57,109 nt of DNA, from the NCBI GenBank assembly GCA_017621515.1, contig JAGASY010000032.1, positions 1-57,109 on the forward strand, written 5' to 3'. Origin of the DNA: Bacteroidaceae bacterium. Lineage in GTDB: Bacteria > Bacteroidota > Bacteroidia > Bacteroidales > Bacteroidaceae. The translations under genes were made by a program, and so were the position numbers. Position 1 is the stretch's first letter, and the number at the start of each line of letters is the position of its first letter. Positions 27,220-35,293 of the stretch are shown piece after piece. The notes beneath the pieces are model-generated. The model made no database searches. It was not told where the DNA came from and worked only from the letters and a program-made list of their open reading frames with translations.

Positions 27220-27622
27220 TACAATGAGCAGTGATAAATATTTGATTGAAGTTTCGTAAGTTGAACTTGCTCACAAAAAGAAAATATCTATGCAGAGAGG
27301 AGTTGAAAAACGTGCGCTGAAATCTCAAATCAGCAGTGTAGTTTTTATAATCAGCAGTGCTGATTTGAGAATTTAGTGCACTGTTTTCGATTCCTCACTG
27401 CACATACAATATGTTTTCAAGGCATTGTCTGTGTATATAAAGTATAGTATGCTTTTGTCGGTACAGGCAAATAGATTGCTTTAGACTACTGTCGAGAAAG
27501 TTGCAATTTGTCTTGCAAAATAAGATAGAATGCAATTCTGTCTCAGAGAGTTAATACTTGCTAAACTTGAATATTTTGATTAATAAAAGAATAAAGAAAT
27601 AAATAATAAAAAAACAAAGATT
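27220..27622. other. 403-bp gap inside the efflux locus
   Basis: It holds the long hairpin at 27291-27392 and then an AT-rich leader. A near-match to a -7 box (TAAACTTG, around 27559) lies before the ATPase gene, but no full promoter is convincing. No gene seen. Confidence 0.6.
27291..27392. repeat. Long hairpin with 21-22-bp phased palindromes
   Basis: The outer arms run from TGCAG (27291) to CTGCA (27392). Short sites occur at 27310 (ACGTGCGCTG), 27331 (CAGCAGTGTA), 27352 (CAGCAGTGCT) and 27374 (TAGTGCACTG), at spacings of 21, 21 and 22 bp. The arm sequence (GAGGA ... GAAAA ... GTGCGCTGAAA ... CTCAAATC) is shared with the hairpin at 47712-47865. Confidence 0.82.
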
Positions 27623-28300
27623 ATGGAGACAACAATTAAACTTACAGGTATTAATAAGATTTACCGTACAGATGAAATCGAGACACAGGCATTGGAAAAT
27701 GTAAACATGACAGTCGGCAAAGGAGAATTCTTGAGCATTATGGGACCTTCGGGATGCGGAAAATCCACCTTGCTCAATATCATCGGATTGCTTGACAATC
27801 CGACGAGCGGAACAATAGAGTTGTGTGGCACTGTCATTGATCCTAAAATGAGCGATAAGGCTCTTGCCGGGTTCCGTAACAAGACACTTGGATTTGTGTT
27901 CCAGTCTTTCCATCTCATCGGTTCGCTCAATGTGCTTGACAATGTGGAACTGCCGTTGCTTTATCGCGGTGTGGGTGCATCGGAGCGTACTCGCCGTGCC
28001 AAGGAAGTTATAGAAAGGGTAGGTCTGAGTCATCGTATGAAGCATACTCCGGTGCAGCTCTCCGGTGGTCAGTGCCAGCGTGTGGCTATTGCACGTGCCA
28101 TAATAGGTAATCCGGAAATCATACTTGCCGATGAGCCTACCGGTAATCTTGATTCCAGAATGGGTGCCGAGATTATGGAACTGCTTCACAGGCTGAATCG
28201 TGAAGATGGACGCACAATTGTTATGGTTACTCATAATGAGGCTCAGGCGAAACAGACAGACCGCACCCTGAGATTCCTCGACGGACGACAGATAGGGTGA
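27623..28300 (+). CDS. ABC transporter ATP-binding protein (MacB/LolD type)
   Basis: A 225-residue ATPase, the only one in the locus. Walker A GPSGCGKST at 41-49, Q-loop in FVFQSFHLIGSL, signature LSGGQCQRVAIARAI near 143, Walker B IILADEPTGNLDS, and H-loop MVTHN. This is the three-element type with the extended VFQ-F-L-I segment of the MacB/LolD/FtsE group. It must energise all eight permeases nearby unless another ATPase outside the window helps. It lies between permease pairs 2 and 3 and overlaps the TolC-like gene by 4 bp. Confidence 0.93.
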   Translation: METTIKLTGINKIYRTDEIETQALENVNMTVGKGEFLSIMGPSGCGKSTLLNIIGLLDNPTSGTIELCGTVIDPKMSDKALAGFRNKTLGFVFQSFHLIGSLNVLDNVELPLLYRGVGASERTRRAKEVIERVGLSHRMKHTPVQLSGGQCQRVAIARAIIGNPEIILADEPTGNLDSRMGAEIMELLHRLNREDGRTIVMVTHNEAQAKQTDRTLRFLDGRQIG

Positions 28301-29835
28301 CTATGAATGTTCCGTTGAATTTGAAGTCCGGACATTTGTTTGGTCTGGGATTCAGCCGGAGAAGGTGGCTGTGTCTGTTTGCTTTGTTATATTGCGGATT
28401 TGTCTGTGTCGTAACTTCATCGGCGCAGCGTAGGCTGACCCTTGATGATGCCATCATGCTGGCAAGAAAACAAAGTGTGGAGGCGGAAGTGGCACTTGGC
28501 GAATTGAAATCGGCATACTGGGAATACCGCACTTATCGTGCCAATCTGTTGCCGGAGGTAAGCCTTGGGGCGAATATTCCTTCGTATAATAAAAGTTACA
28601 GTTCGTACCAACGTGAAGACGGAAGCTATTCCTTCGTGAGAAATGACAATATCGGCATTGATGGAAACCTGTCTCTGACACAGAACCTGTGGTTCACAGG
28701 AGGTTCGCTTTCGTTGCGCTCTTCCCTTGACTTCACACGCAATATTGGTCGCGGAAACGAGAATCAGTATATGAGTGTGCCTGTGGTACTGACGTTGAAT
28801 CAGCCTGTGTTTGCTGCAAACACGTTCAAATGGGACCGCCGTATAGAACCTCTTCGTTACAAGGAGGCGAAAGCTTCTTTTCTTTCTTCGACGGAGAATG
28901 TGGCACTTACGGCAATCACTTATTTCTTCAACTTGCTTCTGGCAGAGGAGAATGTAGGTATTTCAGGACAAAATCTCCGGAATGCGGAAAAACTGTATGA
29001 AGTGGCGCAAGCAAAGCGTCGCATGGGGCAAATCAGCGAGAACGATGTGTTGCAGTTGCGTCTGAACATGCTTAATGCACAGTCTGCACTCACTGAGAAT
29101 GAAAGTTCCCTGAAAAGTGCTATGTTTGCCCTGCGCTCTTTTCTGGCTCTTGGCGAGAATGAGGAGGTGGAGCTTGTCGTGCCGGATTCTGTTCCTTCCG
29201 TACTCATGAATTATGACGATGTGCTGTCGAAAGCGTTGGAGAACAATGCTTTTGCCCATAACATACGGCGTCGTCAGCTTGAAGCGGATTATGCTGTGGC
29301 ACGTGCGAAAGGTAATTTGAGAGAGATGACTCTTTATGCACAGATTGGCTACACGGGGACAGACCGCGACATTCATGGGGCTTATTCCACATTGAAAGAC
29401 AATCAGGTGGTTGAGGTCGGTCTTCGTATTCCTATCCTTGACTGGGGAAAACGCAAAGGACGGGTGAAGGTGGCTCAGAGTAATCGTCGTGTTACGGAAA
29501 GCCGTTTACGGCAGGAGTCAATGAACTTCAATCAGAATCTGTTTATTCTGACGGAACAGTTTAATAACCAATTGCGCCAATTGCGCATTGCTGAAGAAGC
29601 CGATGTGATAGCACGTAAAAGGTACGAAACCAATGTGGAGACATTTATGATTGGTAAAATTAGTACGCTTGACCTCAATGATGCACAGACTGCAAAAGAC
29701 GAGGCAAGGCGCAAACGTGTCAGTGAACTTTATAGTTATTGGCGATATTACTACCAGTTGCGCAGCCTTACCCTTTGGGACTTTGCTGCCGGTACAGGTA
29801 TTGACGCGGATTTTGTGGAAATAGTGAAAAATTGA
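28297..29835 (+). CDS. TolC-family outer-membrane efflux protein
   Basis: A 512-residue outer-membrane channel protein. The signal peptide has a long n-region and ends near VVTSSA before QRRLTLDDAI, the usual start of the mature TolC-like fold. Two repeat halves of helical hairpins follow, for example TYFFNLLLAEENVGISGQNL with AQAKRRMGQISENDVLQLRL in the first half and NFNQNLFILTEQFNNQLRQL with ETFMIGKISTLDLNDAQTAK in the second. It would form the exit duct for the adaptor at 20571 and the permeases. A start two codons later (28303) is also possible. Confidence 0.9.
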   Translation: MTMNVPLNLKSGHLFGLGFSRRRWLCLFALLYCGFVCVVTSSAQRRLTLDDAIMLARKQSVEAEVALGELKSAYWEYRTYRANLLPEVSLGANIPSYNKSYSSYQREDGSYSFVRNDNIGIDGNLSLTQNLWFTGGSLSLRSSLDFTRNIGRGNENQYMSVPVVLTLNQPVFAANTFKWDRRIEPLRYKEAKASFLSSTENVALTAITYFFNLLLAEENVGISGQNLRNAEKLYEVAQAKRRMGQISENDVLQLRLNMLNAQSALTENESSLKSAMFALRSFLALGENEEVELVVPDSVPSVLMNYDDVLSKALENNAFAHNIRRRQLEADYAVARAKGNLREMTLYAQIGYTGTDRDIHGAYSTLKDNQVVEVGLRIPILDWGKRKGRVKVAQSNRRVTESRLRQESMNFNQNLFILTEQFNNQLRQLRIAEEADVIARKRYETNVETFMIGKISTLDLNDAQTAKDEARRKRVSELYSYWRYYYQLRSLTLWDFAAGTGIDADFVEIVKN

Positions 29836-29851
29836 AAGAAACGAAGATGTT

Positions 29852-31168
29852 ATGCAACAGATAAAGCAGGCATTTGCCATGATGCGTGAGGAGAGAAGTT
29901 TTACAGCCATTTGTATTACAGTTACGGCGATAGCCATTGCTTTTACAATGGTTATGGCAACCTGTTATTATATTCAGATAGCTCCTGTATATCCGGAGGT
30001 GAACCGGGCAAGGACATTATATATGGGGTATTCGGATTTCTATTCTGAGAAACAGAACCGTGTAGTCCATGCAACGGGGTTCTCCCCGAAAGCAATTGAA
30101 CGATGCTTCTCGCAACTGGAGAATGTAGAGGCTGTAGCTTGGGTGTCCAATATAGCCTCTCAATGCTACATCATGCGTGAAGATATGCGTGGAGAAAAAT
30201 TGGTGTGGAGGAAATATACGAATCCGGATTTCTTCAAAGTGTATCAGTTTGATTTTGTCTGTGGTAAACCGTTCACTCAGGTAGATGTGGATAGCAGGAT
30301 ATGTACGGCGGTGATAAGCGATGGACTTGCACGGTATGTTTTCGGTACGGATCATGATGTGGTTGGCAAGATGCTGGCTATCGACGGTATTTCCTATCGT
30401 GTTTGTGGAGTGGTGAGAGAGGCGAGTACATTGACAGAGCGTTCGTATGCACAGATATATTTCCCTTATTCTTTGGACAGGCCTTCCTTTTGGGATGATG
30501 AGGATGTGCTGTATCGAGGTGGATTCCGCATGGCATTCCTTGTGAACTCTGCAGAACAGGAAGCTGCTTTGTGTGAAGAACTTGCTGAACATGCCCGTCA
30601 ATATCATGTTTATATGGAAAGTTCCGGACATGGCGACTGGGTATGGAATCAACTGGGATATCCGCTTATACACTGGAAGAGCACTTTTGTAAGTTATCCG
30701 TTTGAAACAGGTGGACTTTATCATGTCATATTCAATGCATTTACTTTGTTTTTGCTTTATTTGTTTGTACCGGCTCTCAACCTTAGCGGAATGATATCCG
30801 GACGGATGAATATGCGTCTTGCGGAAATGGGGATAAGAAAAGCTTTCGGTGCACGGCAGGGCACATTGTTGAAACAGGTGGTTACGGAAAATCTTGTACT
30901 GACCACAATTGGAGGATGTATGGGACTGCTGCTCTCATGGATGTTCATTGTGTTGTTTCGCGGATGGGTGTTCAGTGTCTTCTTTGACTCTTATGATTCC
31001 CGAAGGATGGTAGAGCTTCCCAACCTGTCGGCAGAAATGCTTTTTTCACCTCTGTTGTTCATTGTGGCATTCCTTTTTTGCGCCATACTCAATGTGATGG
31101 CGGCTCTTATACCTGCATGGCTTTCACTTCGTAAGCCTATTGTAGCTTCAATGAATGAAAGAAGATGA
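29852..31168 (+). CDS. FtsX/MacB-type ABC permease, type A, copy 3
   Basis: A 438-residue type A paralogue (MQQIKQAFAMMREERSF, YPEVNRARTLYMGYSDFYSE, LNLSGMISGRMNMRLAEMGI, end SLRKPIVASMNERR). It starts 16 bp after the TolC-like gene, so it is probably on the same transcript. Compared with copies 1 and 2 the N-terminal TM (AICITVTAIAIAFTMVMATC) has lost the YIVGTA phrase; the FtsX part is well kept. Confidence 0.87.
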   Translation: MQQIKQAFAMMREERSFTAICITVTAIAIAFTMVMATCYYIQIAPVYPEVNRARTLYMGYSDFYSEKQNRVVHATGFSPKAIERCFSQLENVEAVAWVSNIASQCYIMREDMRGEKLVWRKYTNPDFFKVYQFDFVCGKPFTQVDVDSRICTAVISDGLARYVFGTDHDVVGKMLAIDGISYRVCGVVREASTLTERSYAQIYFPYSLDRPSFWDDEDVLYRGGFRMAFLVNSAEQEAALCEELAEHARQYHVYMESSGHGDWVWNQLGYPLIHWKSTFVSYPFETGGLYHVIFNAFTLFLLYLFVPALNLSGMISGRMNMRLAEMGIRKAFGARQGTLLKQVVTENLVLTTIGGCMGLLLSWMFIVLFRGWVFSVFFDSYDSRRMVELPNLSAEMLFSPLLFIVAFLFCAILNVMAALIPAWLSLRKPIVASMNERR

Positions 31169-31239
31169 AAGATAAATGATGGAAATATCTCAAACACCCA
31201 TAACCAAGATTTAACTACTTGTCTATATTAATATAAAAA

Positions 31240-32589
31240 ATGAATATGATAATAAAGTTTATGTCCGAATATATTCCTTTCCAAATGAATCCCGGACTCA
31301 TTTGGAAAGGAATCTGGGCGCGTCGCTATCAGAATATTTGGTTGCTTGCCGAGCTTGTAATAGTTGCATACTGTTCATGGAGTGTGCTTGATCCTGCCAT
31401 TGTCTTTTTCCATGACAAACATTTTGTGCCGCTTGGATATGATGCGGACAGGCTTTGTCTGGTTGATTTGGGGACAAAAGACAGCGAATTTCCGGAAAAC
31501 TATTATGCTTCAGGGCAGATGTGGGGAGATATTGTGAGAGTCGCTGATAAATTCCGCGCCTTGGAAGAAGTGGAGAATGTTTGTATTGCAGAAGGGAGGT
31601 CTTATTTTAATGGAGAAGGTGTGGCAGATTACAATGTGGGAGTATATGGCGACACACAGGATTTCCAGAATGTACATGGATTGAATTTCACTCGCGGAAC
31701 ACATTTCTTTGAGACGTTTGGCATTCATCCTGTCTATGGCGGTCTGTCGCAGGAAGACTTGTCGAAGGGCAGATTCGGTGCTGATGCGGTGGTTGTTACA
31801 CGTAGTCTTGCCGTGTCACTTTTTGGTACGGAAGATGTTGTAGGTAAGATTATGGCTGTAAGATTGGGCGACGACACCCTTTCTGCACGTGTAGCGGGAG
31901 TGGTCGAGAATGTGCGTCCGTTTAGTTTTGAACGCTATTCAAATGTGTTCTTTCGTGTCCTTCCAGACGATATAAGCGGGAGAACCTCAGATGCAAAGCT
32001 TGTTCTGAGGTTGAAAGATGGGGTAGAGCCTTCTAAATTTGTTTCCGATTATCGTCCGAGGATTTATACAGAGTTTGGCTCCGGCCCTTTTGTGGCACGT
32101 TCCGTGAATAGTTATTCTTTTGTGATAGACGAGTGTGAAAGACTGATGGGGCTTTCAAGTTCATATCATCAGCTTCTTGTGGCTGCTGCTTTCTTTCTGT
32201 TCAATCTTTGTGTAGGTGTCATTAGTACGTTCTGGTTGCAGACACGCGGACGTGCCGGGGAAATAGGGATTATGCGTGCTTTTGGTGCGACAAAAGTCCG
32301 GGCTTTGCTCATGCTTGTCAGCGAGGCTGTGATGCTTGCGACGATAGGCTTTGTCATTGGTTCTTTTGCATATTTGCAGTTTACTGTCGATACCGGACTT
32401 TCGGTAGGCTATAACTTTACCCGTACCGGACATGAGACGGACTGGCTGTCTGTTTATCATACCCATTTCCTCGGTGTGGCAGCCATACTTTATAGTATAA
32501 TTGTCGTGGTGGTATGTATCGGAGTGCTGATACCTGCGTGTCACATGGTAAATGTAAGTCCTGTGGATTCACTAAGAAATAAAGATTAA
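31240..32589 (+). CDS. FtsX/MacB-type ABC permease, type B, copy 3
   Basis: A 449-residue type B paralogue and the longest of them. It has a ~15-residue N-terminal extension before NPGLIWKGIWARRYQN, the segment that aligns with the starts of the other type B copies, so an internal start at the methionine before NPGL (31285) is possible. Core motifs are FVPLGYDADRLCLVDL and FWLQTRGRAGEIGIMRAFGA; the end is NVSPVDSLRNKD. The 71-bp gap after A3 is larger than in other pairs. Confidence 0.85.
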   Translation: MNMIIKFMSEYIPFQMNPGLIWKGIWARRYQNIWLLAELVIVAYCSWSVLDPAIVFFHDKHFVPLGYDADRLCLVDLGTKDSEFPENYYASGQMWGDIVRVADKFRALEEVENVCIAEGRSYFNGEGVADYNVGVYGDTQDFQNVHGLNFTRGTHFFETFGIHPVYGGLSQEDLSKGRFGADAVVVTRSLAVSLFGTEDVVGKIMAVRLGDDTLSARVAGVVENVRPFSFERYSNVFFRVLPDDISGRTSDAKLVLRLKDGVEPSKFVSDYRPRIYTEFGSGPFVARSVNSYSFVIDECERLMGLSSSYHQLLVAAAFFLFNLCVGVISTFWLQTRGRAGEIGIMRAFGATKVRALLMLVSEAVMLATIGFVIGSFAYLQFTVDTGLSVGYNFTRTGHETDWLSVYHTHFLGVAAILYSIIVVVVCIGVLIPACHMVNVSPVDSLRNKD

Positions 32590-32597
32590 TATTAATT

Positions 32598-33911
32598 ATG
32601 ATAAAGGATTATTGGCACAGAGTGTGTCGTATGGTGCGTGAGGACAAACTGTTCTCTTCCATATATATTTCCGGCACGGCTCTTTCCATTGCTTTTACGA
32701 TGGTGATGGCAATCTCTTATTATGTGAAGCTGGCACCGATATATCCGGAAGCCAACAGAAAACATACCTTATATATGAAGCATGCACGTTTCCAAGAACA
32801 ACAAGATGAGGCTTCTTATGATGCCGGCTATTCGGTGCGTGCAGTAGAGGAATGGTTCTATACGCTGAAAAACGTAGAGATGGTTTCTGCCGAGAGGAGT
32901 GTGCCGCAGGGAAGTTATGTGCGGTTGCCCGACGGACGTGGAGAATTGCAGGTGACAGCAAAGTTCACAGACCCGGCATTCTTCAAGATATACTCCTTCC
33001 GTTTTATAGAAGGAAGCTCTTTGTCGGAATCCGATTTTGAAGCCGGTACGCTTACCGCTGTGGTCAGCGATAAGTTGGCGAGGGTAGTTTTCGGAAGCGA
33101 CAGCTGCATTGTGGGACGTACTTTGAAGATGGGCTATAAGAACTATCGAATATGTGGAGTGGTGGAAGAGGCAAGTTCTCTTGCCGAAGCAAGCTACGCA
33201 CAGGTGTATGTGGCTTATAACCGTAAAGAAACGGAGTCAATGGGAGGACGTTACGGAGTTTTACCTTATATGGGACGTATGGAAGTCACCCTTCTGGTGA
33301 AGTCGGGAGAACAGGAGAAGGCTCTGCGAAAAGAACTGGCTGATATTGTCCGACGTTATAATGCGTCGCAAGATGCTTATCGCTTGGAACTCTGCGGACA
33401 ACCAACCAGCCATTTCCGCAGTGTTTTTCAGGACTATATGAGTGAGACCTCGCTTTTAGACAGTGAGGCTGTACGTTCTTTACTGTTCGTCTTATGCGTA
33501 TTGCTGCTTGTTCCCGGAGTCAATCTTTGTGGAGTGATAGCCGGACGCATGGAGTCGCGTGTGGCGGAAATGGGAATAAGAAAGACTTTCGGTGCCTCTC
33601 GCGCAGTGTTGTTAAGAGAAGTGGTCAATGAGAATCTCGTGTTTACCCTGTTGGGCGGAATGTTTGGACTTGTGTTGGCTTGGCTGATGCTTGTGATATT
33701 CCGGCAATGGGTGTTTGACATGCTCAACCCTTTTCCGGGAAACAAATTTATCGGTTCTTCGCCGCTTGTTTCCGGTGAGATGCTCTTCTCGCCGGTTGTC
33801 TTTCTGCTTGTCTTTTTCTTCTGTATCGTGTTCAATCTCATTTCCGCACTTGTTCCGGCATGGCTGTCGCTTCGGCAACCTGTAATAAAGTCAATGAATG
33901 AAGAAAGGTGA
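32598..33911 (+). CDS. FtsX/MacB-type ABC permease, type A, copy 4
   Basis: A 437-residue type A paralogue (MIKDYWHRVCRMVREDKL, SIYISGTALSIAFTMVMAIS, VNLCGVIAGRMESRVAEMGI, RKTFGASRAVLL, end SLRQPVIKSMNEER). It begins 8 bp after B3. The conserved N-L-S-G of the other copies is N-L-C-G here. Confidence 0.87.
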   Translation: MIKDYWHRVCRMVREDKLFSSIYISGTALSIAFTMVMAISYYVKLAPIYPEANRKHTLYMKHARFQEQQDEASYDAGYSVRAVEEWFYTLKNVEMVSAERSVPQGSYVRLPDGRGELQVTAKFTDPAFFKIYSFRFIEGSSLSESDFEAGTLTAVVSDKLARVVFGSDSCIVGRTLKMGYKNYRICGVVEEASSLAEASYAQVYVAYNRKETESMGGRYGVLPYMGRMEVTLLVKSGEQEKALRKELADIVRRYNASQDAYRLELCGQPTSHFRSVFQDYMSETSLLDSEAVRSLLFVLCVLLLVPGVNLCGVIAGRMESRVAEMGIRKTFGASRAVLLREVVNENLVFTLLGGMFGLVLAWLMLVIFRQWVFDMLNPFPGNKFIGSSPLVSGEMLFSPVVFLLVFFFCIVFNLISALVPAWLSLRQPVIKSMNEER

Positions 33912-33947
33912 ACCGTTTTCTTTTTATGTTCAAAACATGTTTTACTT

Positions 33948-35195
33948 ATGTTCAAAATAATATTAAAGAATTTATGGAGTCGCCGCAATTATAATGTATG
34001 GCTCTTTCTCGAACTCATTCTTGTTACAGTGATAGCTTGGGTGGTTGTCAATCCTGTGGTGCAGCTTCTGCACAACAGGAGTCTGCCTTTGGGATATGAT
34101 GCGGACAGGCTGTGCCTGATTAAGTTAGACAGTGACTGGAGTGAGGATGTACGTGATACGCTGACCACCCGGGAAGAAGCCGTGCGAATCATTGCGGACA
34201 GATTGCAGGGAATGGAGGAAGTGGAGAATGTGTTGTTGGAGTACTATTCCACCTCTTTGGGAACGGAGTTTGTCTGGAGAGGAAAGTATTCTTCGAAGTT
34301 TCGTCCTGATTCACCTGTGGAGACATTTCAGTTGATTTTTCAAAAGGGGAAAAAGTATTTTGAGACCTTTGGTATCAAATCTTTGCCGGGAAGTCCTTCG
34401 CCCGAACAACTTTCTGAAGGTATAAATGTGCCGAATGGTGTGGTTGTCACACGCTCGTTTGCCATTGCTTTGTTTGGTACAGACCGTGTGGTGGGCGACA
34501 GCATAAGCCTGTGCGGACAAAACGAAGACCGTTATAGCCGCATTGTAGGAGTGGTGGAGGATGTCCGTGTCCGCTCCTATTCGGATGTGGCGACAGTGGT
34601 TTTCTCCACCGACATGTATCCCATGAATCAGTTGCCCCATATTGTTGTTCGTTTGCGCGAAGGAGTTTCGCCTTCGTTGTTTTCGGAAAAGATAGCTGCA
34701 CAGTCAAACCGGGAACTGTGTTCCGGCAGACAGTTTATTCGGAGCATCCTTCCTTTTGAGGATTTGGCGCGCCAGACGGAATACAGCTTCGGTATTACAA
34801 ATGAGGTACGTCTGGATATAGCGCTTGCCGTATTCTTCATGGTAAGTCTTTGTTTAGGTGTGGTCGGGTCATTCTGGTTTCAGACCCGAAGACGCAAGGA
34901 GGAGATTTTCATTATGCGCTCCTTTGGAGCTACCAGACGAACCATTGTGTCCATGCTTCTCGGCGAAGGTGTGGTGATGGTTACAATGGCGGTTTTTGTC
35001 GGCTGCATGGCCTATTTGCAGTATATACATCAGGTCGGTACGCAATCGATTCGTGAGTTATGGGAAGAAGGTTTCTTCGTGGATAGTTGTTTTTCCAACT
35101 TTACTTTTCATTTCACAGTCGTGTCATTCATTGTATATGTCCTTTTGCTTGCTGTAGTATGCCTCGGAATTTATATTCCGGCAAGACGGACATGA
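33948..35195 (+). CDS. FtsX/MacB-type ABC permease, type B, copy 4 (shortened C-terminus)
   Basis: A 415-residue type B paralogue (MFKIILKNLWSRRNYNVW, LPLGYDADRLCLIKL, FWFQTRRRKEEIFIMRSFGA). It stops right after VCLGIYIPARRT, whereas the other three type B proteins continue with a ~10-residue tail ending V-x-P-V-D-A/S-L. The missing tail suggests a nonsense or frameshift change at the 3' end. The cytosolic tail may contact the ATPase, so loss could affect use of this copy; that is inference. Confidence 0.85.
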   Translation: MFKIILKNLWSRRNYNVWLFLELILVTVIAWVVVNPVVQLLHNRSLPLGYDADRLCLIKLDSDWSEDVRDTLTTREEAVRIIADRLQGMEEVENVLLEYYSTSLGTEFVWRGKYSSKFRPDSPVETFQLIFQKGKKYFETFGIKSLPGSPSPEQLSEGINVPNGVVVTRSFAIALFGTDRVVGDSISLCGQNEDRYSRIVGVVEDVRVRSYSDVATVVFSTDMYPMNQLPHIVVRLREGVSPSLFSEKIAAQSNRELCSGRQFIRSILPFEDLARQTEYSFGITNEVRLDIALAVFFMVSLCLGVVGSFWFQTRRRKEEIFIMRSFGATRRTIVSMLLGEGVVMVTMAVFVGCMAYLQYIHQVGTQSIRELWEEGFFVDSCFSNFTFHFTVVSFIVYVLLLAVVCLGIYIPARRT

Positions 35196-35209
35196 TGTAA
35201 AAAATTATT

Positions 35210-35240
35210 TTGGCTGCGTGGCAGCAAAAGTTTAACTTTG
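35210..35240 (+). promoter_or_regulatory. Housekeeping-type promoter of the regulator/kinase pair
   Basis: TTG at 35210-35212, a 20-bp spacer and TAACTTTG at 35233-35240 fit the Bacteroidetes sigma-A consensus. It lies 54 bp before the regulator ATG and just after the last permease gene, so the two-component genes can be expressed without the sigma-54 promoter. Confidence 0.65.
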
Positions 35241-35251
35241 CCGGACAGGTT

Positions 35252-35270
35252 GATAGCAGGTTCTGCTATC
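35252..35270 (+). promoter_or_regulatory. Leader hairpin of the regulator gene
   Basis: GATAGCAG (35252-35259) and CTGCTATC (35263-35270) form a perfect 8-bp stem with a 3-nt loop in the 5' leader. It may stabilise the mRNA or affect translation. It is not followed by T residues, so it is not a terminator. Confidence 0.5.
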
Positions 35271-35293
35271 GATACGATAGTAACATAGAAAAC

